From: Microbacterium sediminis
GTDB lineage: Bacteria; Actinomycetota; Actinomycetes; Actinomycetales; Microbacteriaceae
Length of the DNA stretch: 64,000 nucleotides
Assembly: GCF_004564075.1 (NCBI RefSeq)
Contig: NZ_CP038257.1
Span: forward strand, 62,001 to 126,000
Reading direction: 5' to 3'
Numbering within the stretch: the stretch's first letter is position 1; the number at the start of each line of letters is the position of its first letter. The position numbers were made by a program, and so were the translations under genes. A model generated the notes under the pieces. It did no database searches and was not told the origin of the DNA. It worked only from the letters and a program-made list of their open reading frames with translations. Shown here piece after piece: positions 19,000 through 27,008 of this stretch.

Positions 19000-19651
19000 C
19001 GGCCGGCACCACCGCGTCGACGCCCGCAAGAGCGAGCAGATCAGCCGCGAGCGCGGCACCCGAGGGGTACTTGTTGGGCTTGGCCAGCGGCTCCAGATAC
19101 TCGGTCAGGCGGGCGGGGGAGAGCAGCTTTCCCGCGTCCGCGGCGTCGGCGAGCGCATCGGCGACGAGGGAGCGGTCGACCCACTGCTCGATCAGGTCGG
19201 CGATCGTGCGCTCGACGCTCATGGTCGGCATCCCGTCGACGGAGACCACCTCGGTGGGCGCGAGCTCGCGGGTGCGGAGCCGCACCCCGTCCAGGCGGGT
19301 ACCGCGGCGGGTGGGAACGACGAACTCGAGTGGCCCGGGGAACCAGTCGCCGATGCCATGCAGCTGCGCGGCCGTCTGGCCTGCGGCGACGACGGGCGGG
19401 ACGCCGGTGTCTGTGCGGGGACGGTCGGCGCCGCCGAGGGCGAGCCAGGTCGCGAGGATCGCCTCCTGCTCGTGCTCTGGCGCGCCGGCGAGGCGGTAGA
19501 CGCCGCGCGCGACGCGGATGAGCGCGCCGCTGTTGGCGAGGCGCGTCAGGGTCGGGCGCGCCACGCCAGCCTCGAGCGCCTGGGCGGTGGTCACCAGGCC
19601 CCAACGCTGTGACGCGAGCTCGCCCAGACGAGCGAAAGTTGATCCTGCCAT
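18992..19651 (-). CDS. abiEi: AbiEi antitoxin/autorepressor
   Basis: From the ATG at 19651 the 219-aa product starts MAGSTFARLGELASQRWGLV and has the AbiEi N-terminal winged helix (QALEAGVARPTLTRLANSGA, VARGVYRL). A C-terminal domain for antitoxicity follows. AbiEi represses its own operon and neutralises AbiEii. A TACACT box lies only 5 bases upstream of the ATG on the minus strand, suggesting a leaderless transcript. A CAAC-N4-GTTG repeat at 19676-19687 is a candidate operator. The in-frame extension to 19726 has no support. This transcript diverges from the DNA-binding block at 19804. Confidence 0.88.
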   Translation of the reverse strand: MAGSTFARLGELASQRWGLVTTAQALEAGVARPTLTRLANSGALIRVARGVYRLAGAPEHEQEAILATWLALGGADRPRTDTGVPPVVAAGQTAAQLHGIGDWFPGPLEFVVPTRRGTRLDGVRLRTRELAPTEVVSVDGMPTMSVERTIADLIEQWVDRSLVADALADAADAGKLLSPARLTEYLEPLAKPNKYPSGAALAADLLALAGVDAVVPADA

Positions 19652-19700
19652 GCGCACAGTGTAGCGAGAAACCGCAACAAACGTTGTAGCTCGGTCAGAT

Positions 19701-19756
19701 TGTCGACTTCGAGCCTCTGGGGCCACCCCTTAGCAGTGAGGGGGTTCCAAACCCTC
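19701..19756 (+). promoter_or_regulatory. 56-bp repeated upstream element, copy C
   Basis: TGTCGAC, a 16-base spacer and CACCCCTTAGCAGTGAGG ending CCCTC occur at exactly the offsets seen in copies A and B. The possible stem is GAGGG with CCCTC, competing with CCCC/GGGG. It lies 47 bp before the ATG at 19804, with the AATATAACC palindrome between. Confidence 0.65.
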
Positions 19757-19763
19757 GGGAACG

Positions 19764-19785
19764 GGTTATATTCGGGAATATAACC
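19764..19785. promoter_or_regulatory. Palindromic operator GGTTATATTC-GG-GAATATAACC
   Basis: Two perfect 10-base arms are separated by GG and end 18 bp before the ATG at 19804. Half-sites GAATATAACC and TAATATAACC recur at 23020-23029 and 23400-23409, each 19-21 bp before a start codon. TATATT within the arm can also serve as a -10 box. Confidence 0.6.
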
Positions 19786-19803
19786 ATCTGTGAGGAGGAG
19801 AAG

Positions 19804-20688
19804 ATGCGGACCCACACCTGCCCGCCGGACCACAAGCACGGGCTGACCTCCACCTGCTACGTCGTCCACCTCTGCGGGTGCCGCGCCTGCATGGACGGCA
19901 ACGCGCGCCGCCGCCGCGACCGCTACCGTCTCCTGGCCTACGGGCGATACCAGGACGCGCACCAGCCCATCGAGCCGATCCGGCAGCACCTGCAGGCACT
20001 GGTCGACACCGGGATGATCCCCGAACGGATCGCCATCAGCGCCGGCGTCGGCGGCGCCACGGTCCGTCGCCTGCTCAACAGCGAGACGGCACGGTTCGTC
20101 ACCGGCGCCACCGCCCGCAAACTCCTCGCAGTCACCCCCGACAGCAGCACTCTCGCCGCGCAGGGCCGAGTCAACGGCCGCGGCACCCGGCGGCGCCTCC
20201 AGGCTCTGGCCGCGATCGGATGGAACCACCACGAGATCGCACGCCGACTCGGCTACCCGCGCTGGAAGGTCAACAAGGCACTCGAAAGCGCCTACGTGGA
20301 CATCCGCGTCCACGACGACATCGCCGCGCTCTACGACGAGCTCTGGGACCAGCAGCCCCCCACCCACACCCGAGCGCAGCGGGTCGGCCGCTCCTACGCG
20401 CTCACGGTCGCACGCCGGCACGGCTGGCTGCCGCCGCTGGCCTGGGACGACATCGACACCGACCCGGCACCGCCCACAGTCGAGCAGGAACCCCTGGTCG
20501 ACGAGATCGCGATCGAGCTCGCTCTCGCCGGCCAGAACGTCCGCCTCACCCGAGACGAGCGCCTCGAAGCCACCCGACGCGGGACCGAACGCGGACTCAG
20601 CCTCACCCAGCTCAGCGACCTGCTCGGCGTCGACGTCCGCACCATCGACCGCGACCGTGACGACCTCGGACTCCGGCAGGCCGCCTGA
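19804..20688 (+). CDS. Cys-rich N-terminal, multi-HTH DNA-binding protein
   Basis: The 294-aa protein starts with a Cys/His cluster (HTCPPDHKHG, then HLCGCRAC) like the HGT-GCRC-type small proteins of actinophages. Candidate helix-turn-helix units follow: PERIAISAGVGGATVRRLL near 78, HHEIARRLGYPRWKVNKAL near 144 and LTQLSDLLGVDVRTIDRD near 265. GAGGAGGAGAAG precedes the ATG. It opens a run of overlapping genes to 22459 and is a likely regulator of the element. The exact family is not recognised. Confidence 0.65.
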   Translation: MRTHTCPPDHKHGLTSTCYVVHLCGCRACMDGNARRRRDRYRLLAYGRYQDAHQPIEPIRQHLQALVDTGMIPERIAISAGVGGATVRRLLNSETARFVTGATARKLLAVTPDSSTLAAQGRVNGRGTRRRLQALAAIGWNHHEIARRLGYPRWKVNKALESAYVDIRVHDDIAALYDELWDQQPPTHTRAQRVGRSYALTVARRHGWLPPLAWDDIDTDPAPPTVEQEPLVDEIAIELALAGQNVRLTRDERLEATRRGTERGLSLTQLSDLLGVDVRTIDRDRDDLGLRQAA

Positions 20689-20939
20689 TGAGCAAGACGC
20701 TCGACATCCTCGAAGCCGCCCTGCACGGCACCACCGCCGGCTACCTGGCCGGATGCCGCAGCAAGGGAGGATGCCCGAACCACGGCAACCGCCAGCTGCT
20801 CACCTGCACCGAAGCGGCCCGCGCCCGCCGCCACTACTTCTCGCTCGCCTCGCTCGAGGAGACCGAGCCGATCACCCGGCAGATGCTCCGCGACGCCAAG
20901 AACAGCCCCTTCGCACCGAAAGAAGCCGCAGATGTCTGA
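20688..20939 (+). CDS. Small Cys-containing protein related to the upstream N-terminus
   Basis: The 83-aa product begins in an overlap with the preceding stop codon. Its HGTTAGYLAGCRSKGGCPNHG stretch resembles the His/Cys-containing N-terminus of the neighbour at 19804 and of actinophage HGT-GCRC proteins. Four cysteines and two histidines could bind zinc. A DNA-binding or regulatory role is inferred. Confidence 0.55.
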   Translation: MSKTLDILEAALHGTTAGYLAGCRSKGGCPNHGNRQLLTCTEAARARRHYFSLASLEETEPITRQMLRDAKNSPFAPKEAADV

Positions 20940-21234
20940 CCAGCCGAACACCTTCACCATCGACCCCACCAAAGAGGGAGAGTGGCTGCGGGTCGTCCGC
21001 GCGCTCGGCGGCCATCGCTGGGCCCTGTCGCTGCGCTTCACCCCCCTCCCGCTGACTCAGCGAGGCGCCCGGCACACCCGGCCAACGCGGCAGCCCACAC
21101 CCCACGCGGCAGCAGGCCACGGGCCGAACGCGAGAGTGCACCTGCCCAGCTGCGCGATCTCCCCCCAGCTCGGCAACGGCCGCGGCGCCCACCTCAAGCA
21201 GATCCCCCACCTGGGCCGAACCGAGGAGCACTGA
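20932..21234 (+). CDS. Hypothetical protein (100 aa)
   Basis: The ATG at 20932 lies 8 bp inside the previous gene. The first ~40 residues (NTFTIDPTKEGEWLRVVRAL) are well-formed protein. The rest is Pro/Arg/His-rich and probably unstructured. It is kept in the overlapping gene run, which supports translation. Its function is unknown. Confidence 0.5.
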   Translation: MSDQPNTFTIDPTKEGEWLRVVRALGGHRWALSLRFTPLPLTQRGARHTRPTRQPTPHAAAGHGPNARVHLPSCAISPQLGNGRGAHLKQIPHLGRTEEH

Positions 21235-21710
21235 TGATCGACATCGCTGTGCGCCTCCAGGAAGCCATGACCATCCAGACCGGCACACCCGTCACCGTCC
21301 GATGGAGCTTCCGCGAGTTCGCGCTCAACTGCACCCGCCGCGACGGCCGCCCCCTCACCCAACGGATGCACAGGCTCTTCCAGACGCTGCTCAACCGTGA
21401 AGCGCTCCGCGAGCTCACTCCAGGAGAGGACCCAACGATGGGATCCCGCGCAACCCTCATCGAGATCATCGACGACCTCGCCGTCAGCGCCGACCACCAA
21501 GGCGCCCGCGCGGCCGCGCTCGACGAGGTCCTCCTCAGTGCCGGCATGTTCCACCTCGGCGACCAGCTCCGCCGCCAGAGCCACGCACTCTCAGAGCTCG
21601 ACGCCGACGACGAAACCCTCGAGGTCATCGACGAGGCACGCACCCAGATCGCCCGAACCATACTGCTGCTCGACCAAGCCGAGACCGCACAGGCCGAGGA
21701 GCGCAGGTGA
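21234..21710 (+). CDS. Helical hypothetical protein (158 aa)
   Basis: The ATG overlaps the previous stop (TGATG) and has CCGAGGAG upstream. The protein is largely helical and acidic, with Ala-rich C-terminal helices (EVIDEARTQIARTILLLDQ) that could form a coiled coil. The N-terminal ~40 residues contain VRWSFREFALNCTRRDGR. No known family was recognised. The next gene overlaps by 4 bp. Confidence 0.55.
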   Translation: MIDIAVRLQEAMTIQTGTPVTVRWSFREFALNCTRRDGRPLTQRMHRLFQTLLNREALRELTPGEDPTMGSRATLIEIIDDLAVSADHQGARAAALDEVLLSAGMFHLGDQLRRQSHALSELDADDETLEVIDEARTQIARTILLLDQAETAQAEERR

Positions 21711-22459
21711 ACCGACGCACCCGCCGCGCCAGCACAGCCCTCGCCGCGGTCGCAGCTCTCGCGCTCGGCTTCGGCGCCCACCAGCTGGGCATCACTTCCT
21801 GGATCGACACATGGACGCGCCCGCAGGCACCCGCCCCGGACCCGACCTACGACTACACCGCGCTCGCCGCAGTCGCGCAGGAGCTGCCGCTGATCGATCC
21901 AACCGAGGAGATTCCCGAGTATCGCCGGGCCATGTTCGGCGAGCGCTGGATCGACATCGAGGGGAACGGCTGCGATCAGCGAGACGATCTCCTCGCCGTC
22001 CAGCTGCAGGACGTCGTCCGTGACGGTTGCACGGTGCTCTCCGGCGTGCTCGACCCCGATCCGTACACGGGCACACGCATTGAGTTCGAGCACGACCGGA
22101 TCGCCGCCCCTGGAGCCCCGGGAAGCTCCGGCGTCCAGATCGACCACATCGTCAGCCTTTCGGCGGCGCACGCCGGGGGCGCGTGGGCGTGGACCGAGCA
22201 GCAGCGCATTCAGTTCGCCAACTCGTTCGACAACATCGTCGCCGTCGATGGCAACACGAATGCGGCCAAGAACGACCACGGGCCAGCCCTGTGGCTGCCA
22301 TCGAACGCCGACTACGTGTGCACCTACGTCGCCCGCTACACGGAGATCGTCGACACCTGGCACCTCGCGGTCGACGAAGCCGACCGCGGTGCGCTCGTGG
22401 ACACGCTCTCAACCTGCGCTGCCCAGCAAGCCAGCGACGAGAGCGGGAGCATGTCGTGA
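21707..22459 (+). CDS. Secreted HNH-type nuclease (DUF1524/GmrSD C-terminal-like)
   Basis: The 250-aa protein has an N-terminal signal or anchor helix (STALAAVAALALGFGA). It carries the DUF1524 hallmarks: GNGCDQRDDLL near 84, the catalytic QIDHIVSLSAAHAGGAW near 145, and the Asn/His-rich end AVDGNTNAAKNDHGPALWLP near 185-200. Relatives are exported actinobacterial nucleases with a beta-beta-alpha metal fold. On a mobile element it could degrade competing or extracellular DNA, or act during transfer. It ends the overlapping gene run that starts at 19804. Confidence 0.82.
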   Translation: MNRRTRRASTALAAVAALALGFGAHQLGITSWIDTWTRPQAPAPDPTYDYTALAAVAQELPLIDPTEEIPEYRRAMFGERWIDIEGNGCDQRDDLLAVQLQDVVRDGCTVLSGVLDPDPYTGTRIEFEHDRIAAPGAPGSSGVQIDHIVSLSAAHAGGAWAWTEQQRIQFANSFDNIVAVDGNTNAAKNDHGPALWLPSNADYVCTYVARYTEIVDTWHLAVDEADRGALVDTLSTCAAQQASDESGSMS

Positions 22460-22464
22460 AGCCG

Positions 22465-22998
22465 CTACGAACCCGCGTGGGATCTCGCCGCGCGCGCCTG
22501 ACGCTTGGCTGCGCGAGCGCGGTCTACGACCTCGTTCGCATCCGTCGTGTCGACACCGAGGGTGCGTCTGATCACCTCGAGCTCGGCGTCGGTCCAGCGG
22601 GTGCGCCCTCGCATCCGCTCACCGAACGTGACGACGTTCAAGCCGAGCAGGTCGATCAGAGCCGCCTGCGTGGGAACCTCGGGCGCCCCCGCCCCGTCCG
22701 CGATCGCCGCCCGCAACCGCTCCGCGAAAGCCGCATCGCGAGCCAGTCCCGGCATCAGTCGCGGCCGGCGGCCGCGCTGCGAGGGCGCCCTGCGCGCGCG
22801 CTCCTGCGCGAATGCGTCGATCGCGGCCTCGTCGTAGAGCGGGGAGTTGCCTTCTATGGCAACCGGCTCGGGGAGCAGAGGACCCTCCTGGCCGGCTCTG
22901 CGCAGCTTGTTGCTGATGGAGCGCATCTTGTAGACCGCGACGACGGACACGCCGAGCTTCTCGGCGACGTCCGCCGTGGTGAGGTGCCGTCCGGTCAT
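22465..22998 (-). CDS. HTH regulator (excisionase/MerR-type N-terminus)
   Basis: The ATG at 22998 follows GAGAGGAG on the minus strand. The 177-aa product starts MTGRHLTTADVAEKLGVSVV, a helix-turn-helix of the MerR/excisionase kind. A second helical DNA-binding-like segment lies near 120-150 (TQAALIDLLGLNVVTFGERM). The longer frame up to 23388 has no ribosome-binding site or conserved residues. Its own promoter contains GGTTATATTC (23020-23029), shared with the promoters at 19804 and 23429, so it is a candidate regulator of all three; this is inference. Confidence 0.7.
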   Translation of the reverse strand: MTGRHLTTADVAEKLGVSVVAVYKMRSISNKLRRAGQEGPLLPEPVAIEGNSPLYDEAAIDAFAQERARRAPSQRGRRPRLMPGLARDAAFAERLRAAIADGAGAPEVPTQAALIDLLGLNVVTFGERMRGRTRWTDAELEVIRRTLGVDTTDANEVVDRARAAKRQARAARSHAGS

Positions 22999-23019
22999 CA
23001 GCGCTCCTCTCAGCTGGAT

Positions 23020-23029
23020 GAATATAACC
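23020..23029 (-). promoter_or_regulatory. GGTTATATTC operator/-10 half-site of the HTH regulator gene
   Basis: Read on the minus strand, GGTTATATTC lies 21 bp before the ATG at 22998 and matches one arm of the palindrome at 19764-19785. It includes TATATT at a position suitable for a -10 box. Confidence 0.55.
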
Positions 23030-23091
23030 ACTTTCGCGGTTACGGCGCGCCGCGGCAACCAGACCCAACTTGGTTGGGGATGCTGGGGCGC

Positions 23092-23328
23092 ATGGCTAAC
23101 AAGGACGCGGACGCCATCCGTGAGGAGCTCCGTCGCATCGGCCAGCAGCTCGCGCAAGCGGACGAGCTGCGCGAACGCCGCGGCAAAGTCGTCGACGAGG
23201 CGCGCGCGGCCGAGCTGACCCAGCGAGAGATCGCCCTCCTGCTGGGGATGACCGAGGAAGGGCTGCGGAAGGCGCAGAAGTCCTACCACGGACGCGGGCG
23301 CTCTTACGGCGGCCGCCTCGCGTCCTAG
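23092..23328 (+). CDS. Small HTH protein (78 aa)
   Basis: Starting at ATG 23092, the product MANKDADAIREELRRIGQQL is a charged helix followed by a helix-turn-helix-like segment (LTQREIALLLGMTEEGLRKA) and a basic tail. It resembles small sigma-like or DNA-binding proteins on actinobacterial plasmids. It is divergent from the regulator at 22465-22998. Confidence 0.6.
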   Translation: MANKDADAIREELRRIGQQLAQADELRERRGKVVDEARAAELTQREIALLLGMTEEGLRKAQKSYHGRGRSYGGRLAS

Positions 23329-23375
23329 CGACCCCGCCAGACCTTCATGGAGCGCCCGTCGACTGCGAAATCTGA

Positions 23376-23409
23376 TTGCAATTTTCAAGCACTCTTGACT
23401 AATATAACC
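23376..23409 (+). promoter_or_regulatory. Promoter of the 542-aa putative replication gene
   Basis: TTGCAA (23376-23381), an 18-base spacer and TAATAT (23400-23405) form a fair promoter. The AATATAACC motif overlaps the -10. A TCAAG-CACT-CTTGA inverted repeat lies in the spacer and could be an operator. The ATG follows at 23429 after GAGGGGGTGAG. Confidence 0.6.
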
Positions 23410-23428
23410 TGACGAATGAGGGGGTGAG

Positions 23429-25057
23429 ATGGACGAGCTGAACTACCGACCCAAGCCGTGGACGCCGAAGGACGTGCCCACGATCTGGGTCGACCAGACC
23501 ACCGGGCAAGGCGTCACCGACGCCGGCACGCCCGTTCGCCCCGTCATCGGCGAGCGCCGCAAGAACCCCAACCTGACGGACCTGCTCGACACGGCTGCCT
23601 CGTACGGCGCTAACCGCATCATGCTGACCGGGAAGCGCCCCGAGCCTGCGCCTGGCGTGCGGCACTGGCTGTACGTCCAGACCCCGAACTGGAAGCCCGG
23701 AGCCCACTGGGTCAACAACGGCCCGCCCACCGGTCGGTTCGAGCACGCGGTCACCGGCTTCAAGATCGAAGTCCGCACCGCGGAGGAGTGGTTCGGCGAC
23801 GGGCCGCTGACCCCTGCCCAGGCTCGTCTGGCCTGGAACGTCACCGCGTCGATCATTCGCCACGCCGACGAGAACGCGCGCCTGTTCAACAGCCCTGCCG
23901 CCACCGGAACGAACCTGTGGGCGCTGTCGCTGCCGAAGAACATCAACCCCGTGCCGGTCGAAGACGACATCGCCCAGGAGATCCACTTCACCTCGGGCCT
24001 GCACCACTACGACCACCTGGTCGCGGGGGAGTCGTTCGCCAAGCACGAGGACTGCGTCCCGCTGATCGACCCGGCCAAGACGAAGAAGATCAGCGAGTTC
24101 GCCTACGTCGACGGCCGGTTCATGTTCGCCGGCGTCGGGCGCGAGCTCGGTATCGGCCCCGCGATCCGGCTGAACCAGGCCGCCGCGTACGAGCTGCTCG
24201 AGCAAGACCCCTACGCGCGCGCCCGCTTCCACGTGCGGTTCCGCGTCCCTCAGGGCTGGAACCACGTTGGCCTGCTCGGTGTGAAGCACCTGGACGTTCG
24301 CGAAGGCTGGTTCTATCCGAACCGGCCCGGAGCGGTGCACGACACCTGGGCCGACGGCAGCGAGATCCACGTCGCCCTCAAGCACGGGTGGGAGATCCGC
24401 CCTCACGAGGCCGTGGTGTTCCGCAAGGCCAAGCCTCTAGACACCTTCACCGAGCGCATGACGCGCGCCCGCGAGCGAGTCCAGCTGCAGGACGAGATGC
24501 ACCCGGACCTGCGCCGCGCTGTGCTCGCCGCGCTGCGGAACATCATGCTGCACTCGATCGGTGCATTCGCCGCCGCGGGCCGCGACGAGACCCGCGTCGC
24601 CGCGTCGCCCGATGACGTCCCGCCCGAGTACAGGGCCAAGATGCTGCGACAGGGCAACCTCTGGATCTATCGCATCCCGTCGCGCCCGAACGACCGCACC
24701 CGAAGCTTCTACCACCCGGAGCTCGCCGCCCAGGTCTGGGGTCGCGCACGCGCTCGCGTCCTCCACGGCCCCAGCTCCCTCGGCGGCTACACCTCCGGTG
24801 CTCTCACGGTCGACCCCTCGACGCTCATCGGCATCCAGGGTGATGCGATCTACACGACCAAGCTGCCGGCGTGGTCCCTGCCGGACCGGTTCATCGGCGG
24901 CGGCGACGACGGCAAGACCGGGCGCCTGCGCCTGCAGGGCTACCTCAACGGATCCTTCATCACGCCGGAGACGCTGCGGCAGCGTGACGCGCTGAAAGCA
25001 CGTGCCGAGCGGGCCGGCATCGCCAAGGCGCTCGAGCAGGCAGAGGAGAAGGGCTGA
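23429..25057 (+). CDS. Large plasmid-type protein, possible replication initiator
   Basis: The 542-aa soluble protein has long well-formed segments such as TNLWALSLPKNINPVPVEDD, SEFAYVDGRFMFAGVGRELG and VREGWFYPNRPGAVHDTWADG, but no motif I can assign. A DNA-polymerase- or Rep-like enzyme is possible. It overlaps a DNA-binding gene and is followed by a ribbon-helix-helix gene, a rep/partition-like arrangement. It has its own operator-controlled promoter, as replication genes often do. The assignment to replication rests on context only. Confidence 0.45.
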   Translation: MDELNYRPKPWTPKDVPTIWVDQTTGQGVTDAGTPVRPVIGERRKNPNLTDLLDTAASYGANRIMLTGKRPEPAPGVRHWLYVQTPNWKPGAHWVNNGPPTGRFEHAVTGFKIEVRTAEEWFGDGPLTPAQARLAWNVTASIIRHADENARLFNSPAATGTNLWALSLPKNINPVPVEDDIAQEIHFTSGLHHYDHLVAGESFAKHEDCVPLIDPAKTKKISEFAYVDGRFMFAGVGRELGIGPAIRLNQAAAYELLEQDPYARARFHVRFRVPQGWNHVGLLGVKHLDVREGWFYPNRPGAVHDTWADGSEIHVALKHGWEIRPHEAVVFRKAKPLDTFTERMTRARERVQLQDEMHPDLRRAVLAALRNIMLHSIGAFAAAGRDETRVAASPDDVPPEYRAKMLRQGNLWIYRIPSRPNDRTRSFYHPELAAQVWGRARARVLHGPSSLGGYTSGALTVDPSTLIGIQGDAIYTTKLPAWSLPDRFIGGGDDGKTGRLRLQGYLNGSFITPETLRQRDALKARAERAGIAKALEQAEEKG

Positions 25058-25881
25058 TGGCTGACCAGCAGCGCACCGCCCAAGACCTCATCCGCGATCT
25101 GCGGCGCAAGGGCATCAGCACGGCCGAGATCGCCGAGGAGCTGCACCGCTCGCCTCGAATGGTCCGCAAGATCCTCAACGGCGAAACCAGCGGCGCCCTC
25201 TACCGCCAGGCGCTCCAGGAGCTCGCTGACACCGGACGCCTCACCCACGTCCCGCCGCGGCGCCGGCGCAAGGACGGCTCGATCGCCCCCGTGCGAGGCA
25301 AGGCCGGCGCCAAGCCCGTCATCCCCGAAGACCTCAGCGGCACCTACGTTGAGGGTCGCCAGGGTGGTCGGCTGCGCGTCGACGTGGCATACGCCACCGG
25401 GGGCGACCGGTACATCGAGATGCGCATCCCCAAGGGCCGCACCGCGAAGGGCCGCGAGCAGGCGAACGCCGAACTGATCAAGCAGGTCCGCAACGCCGCC
25501 AAGGGCCAGTCCCACGACAAGCAGAAGCAGATCACCGCCCACCTGACCTTCTCCAACGGCCGCGTGATGGAGGTCAACTCGTACAACGCCTCGACGATGC
25601 TCAAGCGCATCCACGAGAACGGCGGCGACGCCCTCGGCTGGTTCCGCGAAGAGTCGAAGAACCGATACGTGAACCTCGACACCAGCCGCGACACCATCAC
25701 CGGCGTCACCCTCAACGTCGTCAGCACGGCCAAGACGACCGAGTACCAGAGGCAGGCCGAGCGCGGCCGCACTCGCCGCCCCCGCTCGCTGTCGCCGGCG
25801 GAGCTCATCAGCATGGAAGAGAAGCGGCGCATCGAGGAGCGCCGCGCTCGCCGCCGTGGAAACCGAGGAGGTGGTCAGTGA
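25057..25881 (+). CDS. DNA-binding protein with N-terminal HTH
   Basis: The 274-aa protein starts in a 1-base overlap with the preceding stop. Residues 6-40 form a helix-turn-helix (LRRKGISTAEIAEELHRSPR). A basic linker follows (PPRRRRKDGS), then an alpha/beta region with YIEMRIPKGRTAKGREQANA and a basic C-terminus. It is cotranscribed with the 542-aa gene and probably acts on the same DNA site. The family is unknown. Confidence 0.6.
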   Translation: MADQQRTAQDLIRDLRRKGISTAEIAEELHRSPRMVRKILNGETSGALYRQALQELADTGRLTHVPPRRRRKDGSIAPVRGKAGAKPVIPEDLSGTYVEGRQGGRLRVDVAYATGGDRYIEMRIPKGRTAKGREQANAELIKQVRNAAKGQSHDKQKQITAHLTFSNGRVMEVNSYNASTMLKRIHENGGDALGWFREESKNRYVNLDTSRDTITGVTLNVVSTAKTTEYQRQAERGRTRRPRSLSPAELISMEEKRRIEERRARRRGNRGGGQ

Positions 25882-26279
25882 CCATGGCCGCCCCGAAGAA
25901 GCCCACAGCTGCAGCGAAGCCCCGCGCACGCAAGGCCGCGCCCCCCGCTGAGGAAGTCACCAGCGACGTCGACCAGGCAGCGACGTCCGAAGCACCCGCA
26001 CGCGCACCTCGCGCAAGCCAGAAGCCGGCAGCGGCGAGCGCGACGCCTCCTGAGTCGGCCGAGGCGGAGACGCCACCGCCGGCGAAGAAGAAGCGGGGGC
26101 CCTACAACGTCGTCTACGTCCAGAAGAAGCCCGTCTCGATCCGTCTCCCCGACGACGCGCTTGAACTGATGGACTGGGCCAAGCAGGATGCAGCCAGCCG
26201 CGGCGACCGCCTCACCAAGGACGAGATCGTCACCGTTGCGCTTCGCGCCTACTGGGGCCGCAAACGGCGCCGCGGGTAA
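25878..26279 (+). CDS. Ribbon-helix-helix protein with disordered basic N-terminus
   Basis: The 133-aa protein has ~70 Ala/Pro/Lys-rich residues (like a ParG or histone tail) and then a ribbon-helix-helix: the strand KPVSIRLPDDALELMDWA followed by helices ending VTVALRAYWGRK. Such proteins repress their operons or act as partition centromere-binding proteins. GTG 25878 fits the AGGAGG spacing; an ATG at 25884 is also possible. A paralogue of its C-terminal domain lies at 28081-28305. Confidence 0.72.
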   Translation: MTMAAPKKPTAAAKPRARKAAPPAEEVTSDVDQAATSEAPARAPRASQKPAAASATPPESAEAETPPPAKKKRGPYNVVYVQKKPVSIRLPDDALELMDWAKQDAASRGDRLTKDEIVTVALRAYWGRKRRRG

Positions 26280-26314
26280 TGACCGTCTCCTGAGCTGCTG
26301 GCAGGGAAGTCGAG

Positions 26315-26740
26315 ATGAGTGAAACTAACGGGCCGGCCGAGTTGCCGGTCTACTCGATCGCCGAGGCATTCGTGAAGCGATCCGGAATGTATATCGGGCA
26401 GCCCGTCACGTTCGAGCGAGTGCACACGTTCCTGCTCGGTTTCGAAACGGCGATGTTGTACGTTCGCGACGAGCTCGCGCGCGATCGCAATGCGTTTCAG
26501 CCCGTGGGCGTGCTCGGTCAGTTCCGGGAGCAGCTGCGATCCGAGGGGCGGCTCAGGTGGGACTCCTGGTCCCTGACGATCGTGGCGGAAGCGATCGGCT
26601 GGACTGGCGACGAGCCTCCGGCGATCGACGATCTGACCGAAGAGCAGCACCTCGAGGCAGTCCGGGACCTTCTCCCGTTGCTCGAGAAGGTCTTTGCCCT
26701 CCCCGCGGAGCTTGTCACCTCGCTCCGTGACTCCGCCTGA
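26315..26740 (+). CDS. Hypothetical protein (141 aa)
   Basis: The ATG at 26315 follows GGAAGTCGAG. The 141-aa product is soluble, acidic and helical (EAFVKRSGMYIGQPVTFERV, RVHTFLLGFETAMLYVRDEL). Its look is that of small immunity or barrier proteins, but no family was recognised. Codon use is normal. Confidence 0.6.
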   Translation: MSETNGPAELPVYSIAEAFVKRSGMYIGQPVTFERVHTFLLGFETAMLYVRDELARDRNAFQPVGVLGQFREQLRSEGRLRWDSWSLTIVAEAIGWTGDEPPAIDDLTEEQHLEAVRDLLPLLEKVFALPAELVTSLRDSA

Positions 26741-26817
26741 GAAGGGTAGGCACCCCACCGCTGTCGGTGTGTCGTCCCGCCCATCGAGTTCGAGAACGCG
26801 TTCTATGCTGTGCGGCG

Positions 26818-26952
26818 ATGATCAACCTGACCGCCACCGTCCCGCTTGGACCGCTGACAGAACTTGTCGGACGATCCCTCTCGGCGACTGGGAGATGGGT
26901 CAACTCATCCGGTAGCGCCTACCTGTCATATCCATCACTCAGAGGATCCTGA
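26818..26952 (+). CDS. Possible truncated small ORF
   Basis: The ATG at 26818 starts a 44-aa frame, MINLTATVPLGPLTELVGRS onward, which loses protein-like character after ~30 residues. TATGCT upstream (26800-26805) could be a -10 box. It is probably the 5' end of a gene broken at the junction with the methyltransferase fragment. Confidence 0.3.
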   Translation: MINLTATVPLGPLTELVGRSLSATGRWVNSSGSAYLSYPSLRGS

Positions 26953-27008
26953 CCCGGACGAACGATCGCAGTCGCTCGAGGGCAAAGGACCCGTGCGGAT
27001 GTCGCGCG

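Noticed and set aside
19000..19059. Longer start for AbiEii at 19059
   Set aside because: The ATG at 18999 overlaps the abiEi stop as in coupled TA operons; the extra 20 residues are basic and unlike the family.
26785..26805. GAACGCGTTC as a LexA (SOS) box
   Set aside because: Actinobacterial LexA boxes need GAAC-N4-GTTC; here the spacer is two bases.
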